Shown here: piece by piece, positions 5,858-11,310 of the stretch
Numbering within the stretch: the stretch's first letter is position 1
How the letters are laid out: every line of letters starts with the position of its first letter
Source of the DNA: Actinomycetes bacterium
GTDB taxonomy: Bacteria > Actinomycetota > Actinomycetes > Actinomycetales > Cellulomonadaceae
Assembly (NCBI GenBank): GCA_023424135.1
Contig: JAFAEH010000149.1
Coordinates: 1 to 12,345, forward strand
Reading direction: 5' to 3'
DNA length: 12,345 bases
Program-made: the position numbers and the translations under genes
Notes under the pieces: model-generated
What the model saw: the letters and a program-made list of their open reading frames with translations, nothing else
Database searches by the model: none
Told to the model about the DNA's origin: nothing

Positions 5858-8131
5858 ATGAAGTTCACCGAGGGGTACTGGCGCGTCCGCGAGGGCTTCA
5901 CCGCCATGCACCCGCGCGCCGTCCACGACGTCGAGCCCGGCGCCGACGGCCGCTCGCTCGTCGTGTACGCGCCGAGCCACGTCGTGGCCGGTCGCGGGCA
6001 GACGCTCAGCAACCCGGAGATCACCTACCGCCTGTCCGCCCCCGCCGAGGGGGTCGTGCAGGTGACGCTCGAGCACTTCGGCGGGCAGGCCGAGCGCGGC
6101 CCGGCGTTCACGTTGACGCGTGACGACGCGGCTGACGCGTCGTGGACGGTCGACGACGAGGCCGTGGTGTTCACCTCCGGCCGGCTGTCGGTGCACGTGG
6201 ACCGCGCGAACGCACAGCTGGAGTTCCGCGACGGCGACCACCGTCTGACCGGCACGGGCTACAAGGCCACCGGGTCGATGACGGGTCCCGACGGACGGAC
6301 GTACGTCCACCAGGAGCTCGCGCTCGGTGTCGGCGAGACGATCCAGGGGCTCGGGGAGCGGTTCGGCCCGGTCGTGCGCAACGGGCAGGTCGTCGACATG
6401 TGGAACGACGACTCCGGGACGTCGTCCGACCGCAGCTACAAGAACGTGCCCTTCTACCTGTCGAGCCGCGGGTACGGCGTGTTCGTCGACCACCCGGAGG
6501 CCGTGTCCTTCGAGGTCGGGTCCGAGAAGGTCGGGCGCGTGCAGTTCTCCGTACCCGGTGAGCGGCTCACGTACCTCGTGATCGCGGGGCCCACCCCCAA
6601 GGACGTGCTGCGCCGGTACACGGCGCTGACCGGGCGCCCGCCGCGCCTGCCCGCGTGGTCGTACGGCCTGTGGCTGACGACGTCGTTCACCACCGACTAC
6701 GACGAGCGCACCGTCGACGGGTTCGTCGACGGCATGGCGCAGCGGCAGATCCCGCTGTCGGTGTTCCACTACGACTGCTTCTGGATGCGGGAGTTCCGCT
6801 GGTGCGACTTCCGGTGGGACGAGCGGATGTTCCCCGACCCGGAGCAGCGGGTACGCCGCCACCACGAGCAGGGCGTGAAGGTCTGCCTGTGGATCAACCC
6901 GTACATCGGCGCCCGGTCGCCGCTGTTCGCCGAGGGCGCCGCGAAGGGGTACCTGCTGCGCAAGGCCGACGGCAGCATCTACCAGACCGACTTCTGGCAG
7001 TCCGGGATGACGTTGGTGGACTTCACCAACCCCGACGCGAGGGCCTGGTACGCCGGGTACCTGGAGACACTGCTCGACCAGGGCGTCGACTGCTTCAAGA
7101 CGGACTTCGGCGAGTCCGTGCCGACCGATGTGGTGTGGCACGACGGGTCCGACCCGATGAGGATGCACAACTACTACACGCACCTGTACAACCGCACGGT
7201 CTTCGAGCTGCTGGAGCGCAGGCGCGGTGCGGGCGCGGCGGTGCTGTTCGCCCGGTCCGGGACGGCCGGCGGGCAGACCATGCCGGTGCACTGGGGTGGG
7301 GACTGCGAGTCGACGTACGAGGCGATGGCCGAGACCCTGCGTGGCGGTCTGTCGCTCGCGGCGTCCGGGTTCGGGTACTGGGCGCACGACATCGGCGGCT
7401 TCGAGGGGCTGCCGGACCCGACCCTCTACAAGCGGTGGGTGCAGTTCGGCCTGCTGTCGTCGCACTCGCGCCTGCACGGGTCGAGCTCGGTGCGCGTGCC
7501 GTGGCTGTACGGCGACGACGCGGTGGACGTGCTGCGGGAGTTCACCCTGCTCAAGCTGAGCCTGCTGCCGACGTTCGCACGCATCGCGGAGGACGTGGTC
7601 CGTGACGGCGTGCCGATGCTGCGCCCGATGCTGCTGGAGTTCCCGGACGACCCGGCGGTCGCCCACCTCGAGCGGCAGTACATGCTCGGGCCGGACCTGC
7701 TCGTGGCGCCCGTGCTGTCGCCCGACGGCGTCGTCGACTACTACGTCCCGGCCGGCCGGTGGACGAACCTGCTGACGGGTGACGTCGTCGAGGGACCGCG
7801 CTGGGTGCGGGAGACGCACGACGAGCACACGCTCCCGCTGCTGGTGCGCGAGGGCGCGGTGCTCGCGTTCCAGGACGACCGGCGCGACACCGACGGTGAC
7901 CTGCTCGACGGTGTGCGGGTGCGGGTCCTCCCGTCGCGTGAGCACACCACGACCCGCGTCGTGCTGCGCCGGGGGTTCGAGGAGGGTGCCGGTGAGGTCG
8001 CGCTCACCGTCTCCACCGGTCCTGACGGGGTGCGCGCCGAGGCCTCCGACCCCGACCTCGTGTGGACGCTCGACGTCGACGGCACCCGTGTGCCCGCGTC
8101 CGGCGGAGTCGCGCACGTCCCGGCGGTCTGA
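5858..8131 (+). CDS. yicI: GH31 alpha-xylosidase (YicI type)
   Basis: A 757-residue retaining alpha-xylosidase that removes alpha-1,6-linked xylose, as in isoprimeverose and xyloglucan oligosaccharides. E. coli YicI is slightly longer at 772. The N-terminal beta domain (about 1-245) starts MKFTEGYWRVREGF, like YicI. The barrel contains LWLTTSFTTDYDE, FHYDCFWMREFRWCDF, WINPYIGARSPLF, CFKTDFGESVPTDV and HWGGDCEST, and C-terminal beta domains follow. Predicted nucleophile Asp416 and acid/base Asp482 have the same residue numbers as in YicI. So do Phe277, Cys307, Phe308, Trp345 and Lys414, the residues known to select xyloside over glucoside. With no signal peptide it is cytosolic, so its substrate must be imported, presumably by the transporter just upstream. 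ATG at 5858 has AGGAG at 5844-5848, nine bases away. The gap after the permease is 37 bases, so it belongs to the transporter operon. Confidence 0.96.
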   Translation: MKFTEGYWRVREGFTAMHPRAVHDVEPGADGRSLVVYAPSHVVAGRGQTLSNPEITYRLSAPAEGVVQVTLEHFGGQAERGPAFTLTRDDAADASWTVDDEAVVFTSGRLSVHVDRANAQLEFRDGDHRLTGTGYKATGSMTGPDGRTYVHQELALGVGETIQGLGERFGPVVRNGQVVDMWNDDSGTSSDRSYKNVPFYLSSRGYGVFVDHPEAVSFEVGSEKVGRVQFSVPGERLTYLVIAGPTPKDVLRRYTALTGRPPRLPAWSYGLWLTTSFTTDYDERTVDGFVDGMAQRQIPLSVFHYDCFWMREFRWCDFRWDERMFPDPEQRVRRHHEQGVKVCLWINPYIGARSPLFAEGAAKGYLLRKADGSIYQTDFWQSGMTLVDFTNPDARAWYAGYLETLLDQGVDCFKTDFGESVPTDVVWHDGSDPMRMHNYYTHLYNRTVFELLERRRGAGAAVLFARSGTAGGQTMPVHWGGDCESTYEAMAETLRGGLSLAASGFGYWAHDIGGFEGLPDPTLYKRWVQFGLLSSHSRLHGSSSVRVPWLYGDDAVDVLREFTLLKLSLLPTFARIAEDVVRDGVPMLRPMLLEFPDDPAVAHLERQYMLGPDLLVAPVLSPDGVVDYYVPAGRWTNLLTGDVVEGPRWVRETHDEHTLPLLVREGAVLAFQDDRRDTDGDLLDGVRVRVLPSREHTTTRVVLRRGFEEGAGEVALTVSTGPDGVRAEASDPDLVWTLDVDGTRVPASGGVAHVPAV

Positions 8132-8139
8132 CGCCGGAC

Positions 8140-8195
8140 CACGACCCCGCACCGCCCGGCGCTGCCCCTGCCTCGCGCCGGGCGGTGCGGTCGTG
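8140..8195 (+). terminator. strong hairpin terminator after the GH31 gene
   Basis: A perfect 15-bp inverted repeat, with arms 8148-8162 and 8175-8189, encloses a 12-base loop (8163-8174). It is extended by CACGAC (8140-8145) pairing with GTCGTG (8190-8195) across a 2-base CC bulge. It begins 8 bases after the GH31 stop. There is no T-tract, which is common for hairpin terminators in very GC-rich actinobacteria. It is the most stable-looking structure in the window and probably closes the sugar operon. It ends only six bases before the ribosome site of the channel gene, so it would also lie in that gene's leader if transcription reads through. Confidence 0.8.
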
Positions 8196-8200
8196 CCCGC

Positions 8201-8207
8201 AGGAAGG
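8201..8207 (+). promoter_or_regulatory. ribosome binding site of the MIP channel gene
   Basis: AGGAAGG lies five bases before ATG 8213. It overlaps the first base of the in-frame GTG at 8207, which decides in favour of the ATG. It sits directly downstream of the strong hairpin, leaving no space for a separate promoter between them. Confidence 0.6.
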
Positions 8208-8212
8208 TGAGC

Positions 8213-8932
8213 ATGGGAGAGCTGTTCCGGTCCGAGCTGCTCGGGACCGCGGTGATGCTGACGCTGGGTGTCGGCGTGAGCGCGAACGCCGCGCTGCCCC
8301 GCACGAAGGGACGCGGCAGCGCCTACGTGGTGTGCGCGCTGGGGTGGGCGCTGGGTGTGATGTGCGGTGTCTACCTCGCGCCCGCGTCGGGGGCGCACCT
8401 CAACCCCGCGGTGACGTTCGCGCGCGTCGTCGAGGGCAGCGGAGAGCTCGCCCCGGGGATCTCGACGACGCCCGCGACGGTCGCCGTGTACGTCGTCGCG
8501 CAGCTCCTGGGGGCGTTCCTCGGGGCGTGCCTGGCGTGGTGCGCGTACCGGACGCACTTCGAGCCCGGCGCGCCCGCCGCGGGGTCCGTCACGGTGTTCG
8601 CCACCGGGCCGGACCAGCGGGACCACGTCGCGAGCCTCGTCGCGGAGGCGGTCGGCACGGGGGTGCTCGTGCTCGTCGTGCTGGAGATGGGGCGCACCCC
8701 GTCGGGGTTGGGCCCGTTCGGCACGGCGCTGGTCGTCCTCGGCGTCGGGCTCGGCCTTGGCGGACCGACCGGGTGGGCGCTCAACCCGGCGCGTGACCTC
8801 GGGGCCCGGCTCGCGCACGCGCTGCTGCCGGTGCGGGGGCGGACGACGAGCGACTGGGGCTACGCGTGGGTACCCGTCGCCGGGCCCCTGCTGGGCGGTG
8901 CGGCCGCGGCGCTGGTCTCCGCCGCCTGGTGA
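8213..8932 (+). CDS. MIP-family channel (aquaporin / glycerol facilitator)
   Basis: A 239-residue membrane channel with the two hallmark half-helix motifs of the family: SGAHLNPAVTFA (NPA at 64-66) and GWALNPARDLGAR (NPA at 191-193). Six membrane segments plus the two re-entrant loops are consistent with the hydrophobic pattern. The Asp directly after NPAR (Asp195) is typical of glycerol facilitators rather than pure water channels. The selectivity-filter positions of E. coli GlpF appear as Trp45 (GlpF Trp48), a Gly nine residues before position 188 (GlpF Gly191), Trp188 (GlpF Phe200) and Arg194 (GlpF Arg206). The Phe-to-Trp exchange is unusual and should narrow the pore. Passive passage of glycerol, water or another small neutral solute is the expected role. 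It follows the GH31 terminator and converges on the alditol oxidase gene, so a link to polyol metabolism is plausible but inferred. Confidence 0.92.
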   Translation: MGELFRSELLGTAVMLTLGVGVSANAALPRTKGRGSAYVVCALGWALGVMCGVYLAPASGAHLNPAVTFARVVEGSGELAPGISTTPATVAVYVVAQLLGAFLGACLAWCAYRTHFEPGAPAAGSVTVFATGPDQRDHVASLVAEAVGTGVLVLVVLEMGRTPSGLGPFGTALVVLGVGLGLGGPTGWALNPARDLGARLAHALLPVRGRTTSDWGYAWVPVAGPLLGGAAAALVSAAW

Positions 8933-8933
8933 G

Positions 8934-8962
8934 ACCCGGTGCCGGTGAGGCCGGCACCGGGT
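8934..8962. terminator. bidirectional terminator between convergent genes
   Basis: ACCCGGTGCCGG (8934-8945) pairs perfectly with CCGGCACCGGGT (8951-8962) over a TGAGG loop. It lies immediately after the channel gene stop and 19 bases beyond the stop of the opposite-strand alditol oxidase gene. It can therefore end transcripts from both sides. No T-tract is present. Confidence 0.78.
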
Positions 8963-8981
8963 GCTGTCCCGCGCCGGGTCG

Positions 8982-10247
8982 TCAGCCGCGCAGGCCGTGG
9001 CGGTTCAGGAACTCGTTCGCGAACAGACCGTCCGGGTCGTGCCGCGCGAGCAGCGCGACGGCGTCGTCCCAGCGGGGGTAGAGCTCACGCAGCGAGCGGT
9101 CGCGGTCGGCGAACAGCTTGCCCCAGTGCGGGCGTGCGCCGAACGGTGCGAGAGCCTCCTCGACCACAGGCAGCACCGCTTCGACCTCCGCGCGCTGCGG
9201 CAGCCACGTGAAGTGCAGCCCGACGCGGTCGCCGCCGTGCGCGGTCGACAGCCACAGGTCGTCGCCCGCGATCGTGCGGACCTCGCTGACCTGCAGCAGC
9301 GGCGACGTCAGGTGCGCCAGGGCGCGCAACGCCTCGATCGCAGCGGCGGCGTGCTCGCGCGGTACGAGCCACTCCGACTGCAGCTCGGCCCCCGCGGACG
9401 GCGTGAACTCCAGCCGGAAGTGCGGCAGGCGCTCGTGCCACGGACCCGGTACCCCGCCCTGCTGCGTGCACGCGGACGGGTCGACGCCCGGCAAGGGGTG
9501 GACGGGCCCGTCGGCCGGGCGTGCGCCCGCGAGCTCGTCGCCGGCGGCAGGCAGGGACCATGCGCCACCGTCCACGCGGTGCTTGCGCCACACCTGCCCG
9601 ACCGTGGGCCCGCGCCAGTCCGTGAACAGGCTGACCGAGTACGCAGAGGACATCAGGGCGTCGAACCGGTCGAGCGCGGTCGACCACGGAAGGTCGAGCC
9701 AGACCTCCTGCGCCACGTCGTACGTCGGCTGCACCGCGAGCGTCACACGCGTCACGACGCCCAGGCCACCGAGCGCGACGACCGACCCCGCGAGCTCGTC
9801 GTCCGGCCCGAGCGTGCGCACCTGCCCGCCGACCCCGACGACCTCGAGCCCCCGCACCGCCGCGGACAGGTTCTGCGCACCGTCGCCCGACCCGTGCGTG
9901 GCCGTCGCGACCGTCCCCGCGACCGCGATGTGCGGCAGCGAGGCCATCGTGTGCAGCGCCCACCCGGCGGCGTGCAGGTCACGGGCGAGCTCGCCGTAGC
10001 GCACGCCCCCGCCGACGGTCACGGTGCCGGCCCCGGGGTCGACGACCGTCGGCACCTCCAGGCGGTCGAGCACGACGAGCGCGCCGGGGGAGTCGGCCAG
10101 GTCGTGGAACGAGTGCCGTGAGCCCAGGGCGCGCACGTGCCGCGCCCCCGCGACGACGTCGGCGACCTCGGCGACGCTCGTCGGGTGCAGGACCGGGCCG
10201 CCGTGGAACGTGTGGCTGCCCGCCCAGGTGGTCAGGACGTCGGACAT
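8982..10247 (-). CDS. aldO: alditol oxidase (xylitol/sorbitol/glycerol oxidase), FAD-dependent
   Basis: A 421-residue flavoprotein of the VAO family that closely follows Streptomyces coelicolor AldO along its whole length. It oxidises the terminal hydroxyl of polyols such as xylitol or sorbitol to the aldose with oxygen, releasing hydrogen peroxide. The FAD-binding domain (about 10-175) has GSRHSF, whose His45 is the predicted covalent flavin anchor, then VGGGVRYGEL and MASLPHIAVAG followed by ATHGSG. The substrate domain has SLFTDWRGP, GVPGPWHERLPHFR and GAELQSEW. Predicted polyol-binding and catalytic residues Glu322, Arg324, His345, Thr347 and Lys377 all sit two numbers after their AldO equivalents. 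No signal peptide is present, so it is cytosolic. ATG at 10247 has GGGAGG four bases upstream. The CPBP-like gene ends 15 bases before this start, so the two are probably cotranscribed. L-gulonolactone oxidases are related but match less well. Confidence 0.93.
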   Translation of the reverse strand: MSDVLTTWAGSHTFHGGPVLHPTSVAEVADVVAGARHVRALGSRHSFHDLADSPGALVVLDRLEVPTVVDPGAGTVTVGGGVRYGELARDLHAAGWALHTMASLPHIAVAGTVATATHGSGDGAQNLSAAVRGLEVVGVGGQVRTLGPDDELAGSVVALGGLGVVTRVTLAVQPTYDVAQEVWLDLPWSTALDRFDALMSSAYSVSLFTDWRGPTVGQVWRKHRVDGGAWSLPAAGDELAGARPADGPVHPLPGVDPSACTQQGGVPGPWHERLPHFRLEFTPSAGAELQSEWLVPREHAAAAIEALRALAHLTSPLLQVSEVRTIAGDDLWLSTAHGGDRVGLHFTWLPQRAEVEAVLPVVEEALAPFGARPHWGKLFADRDRSLRELYPRWDDAVALLARHDPDGLFANEFLNRHGLRG

Positions 10248-10262
10248 GGGGCCTCCCGGGGC

Positions 10263-11141
10263 TCAGCGCGCAGGCGCGGTGACGAAGACGTCGAACAGCT
10301 CGGGCGTGTGCGCGTGCACGAGCACCATGAACACCACGGCGTCGAACAGCAGGTGCACGACGAGCACGTACGTCAGGGACTTGGTGAGGTTGAACGTGAA
10401 GCCCTGGACCAGCGCGAACGGGATCGTCAGCAGCGGCCCCCACTCGCGGTAGCCGAGCTCCCACAGGAACGAGACGAACACGGTCGCCTGCAGCAGGTTC
10501 GCGGTCCACAGCCCGAAGTGCCGGCGCAGCAGCGCGAACACGGTGCAGATGAAGAACAGCTCGTCCCACGTGCCGACCGCGTTGACGCCGACGAACAGCC
10601 GCGCGACCTCGTGCCCCTCGACGACGGTCGGCCAGTTCCGGTACGCGCCGGAGGACAGGAAGTAGAACGGCAGGACCAGGTACCCGGCCGCGACGACGCC
10701 CAGCAGGTACGCCCACTGCGTACGCGTCCAGCGCCGTCCCGTGCGCCACGGGAACCGGATGACGTCGTCACCGTTGACGTGCCGTGACAGCACGTACGGG
10801 ATCACGACCGCCAGCGACAGGGCGATCGTGAACTGCAGCATGCCGAGGTCGGACAGGTCCGCGGCCAGGGGGATCGTGCTGACGATCGCCATGCCGGTCG
10901 CGACGACGAGCAGGTCGCGGCCGAGCACGCGGTCGACCGCCCACGCGAGCAGCACCCCGACGACGAGCGGGACGTACGCGAGCGGACGCATGTGGACCGC
11001 GAACATGAGCACGGCCGACCCGCAGACGAGCGCCGCGGACACGATGCGCGACGCGCCGACGTGCCGCCCCGCCCACGCCGGTGCCCCGGTGGCGGGTGCC
11101 GTCGCCCCGGCGGGCTGCCTGCCGACGTCCGCGCTGCTCAC
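10263..11141 (-). CDS. CPBP-like multi-pass membrane protein with degenerate protease motifs
   Basis: A 292-residue protein with about eight hydrophobic segments. It resembles the CPBP (Abi) family of glutamic-type intramembrane proteases, best seen in its C-terminal half. The family normally shows EExxxR, FxxxH and HxxxN/D. Here the first motif reads DELFFI, with Asp193 and Glu194 present but Ile198 where Arg is expected. The second reads FLWELG, with Trp227-Glu228 and no His. The third, His263-xxx-Asp267 in HLLFD, is intact. Proteolytic activity is therefore doubtful, and a non-enzymatic membrane role is possible. GTG at 11141 (beginning MSSADVGR) is preferred, with CAGGG about 7 bases upstream. 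An in-frame ATG at 11171 would add ten codons, two of them ending in T (GTT, GGT), unlike the coding style here, and it has no ribosome site. Placement 15 bases before aldO suggests an operon. Function is not known. Confidence 0.7.
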   Translation of the reverse strand: MSSADVGRQPAGATAPATGAPAWAGRHVGASRIVSAALVCGSAVLMFAVHMRPLAYVPLVVGVLLAWAVDRVLGRDLLVVATGMAIVSTIPLAADLSDLGMLQFTIALSLAVVIPYVLSRHVNGDDVIRFPWRTGRRWTRTQWAYLLGVVAAGYLVLPFYFLSSGAYRNWPTVVEGHEVARLFVGVNAVGTWDELFFICTVFALLRRHFGLWTANLLQATVFVSFLWELGYREWGPLLTIPFALVQGFTFNLTKSLTYVLVVHLLFDAVVFMVLVHAHTPELFDVFVTAPAR

Positions 11142-11310
11142 CCGCACACCCTGCCAAACCCGCGGCGCCACGGCGATCCGGCACGTCCGGCGGGTCCTCG
11201 TCGAGGCCCGTGGTCCCGCGACGACGCCTCGGGTCCGGCGGGGCGCAGCGCACCCGACCTCCGGGGCCCCGCGCGCGCCGCGGGCCGGACCGGGCGGTCC
11301 ACCGGTGCCG
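11142..11310. other. intergenic region between ligase and CPBP-like genes
   Basis: These 169 bases contain no convincing gene. TCCGGCGGG occurs twice, at 11186-11194 and 11234-11242. Recognisable -35/-10 hexamers are absent, although a minus-strand promoter for the CPBP-like/aldO pair should be here if they are not read through from the ligase gene. Confidence 0.5.
11287..11300 (-). terminator. possible weak terminator after the DNA ligase gene
   Basis: GGACC (11287-11291) and GGTCC (11296-11300) form a 5-bp inverted repeat with a 4-base loop, 10 bases beyond the ligase stop on the minus strand. It is short and lacks a T-run, so it may be chance. Confidence 0.28.

Noticed and set aside
5813..8818. 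A minus-strand open frame of about 1000 codons opposite the GH31 gene and channel gene.
   Set aside because: Its composition is Arg/His/Val/Gly-rich with no family motif, as expected from antisense of GC-biased codons. The plus strand carries unmistakable GH31 and MIP motifs.
8961..10121. Plus-strand open frame of about 386 codons opposite the alditol oxidase gene.
   Set aside because: It is an antisense shadow; the minus strand matches AldO along its whole length including all active-site residues.
11142..11171. Ten-codon N-terminal extension of the CPBP-like protein from ATG 11171.
   Set aside because: There is no ribosome site before it, and two of its ten codons end in T, unlike the coding style of the window. 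GTG 11141 is better supported, though not proven.
11186..11242. Two copies of TCCGGCGGG in the ligase/CPBP gap as possible operator repeats.
   Set aside because: The repeat is short and made only of G, C and one T, so chance is likely at this base composition. It is noted in the intergenic entry only.
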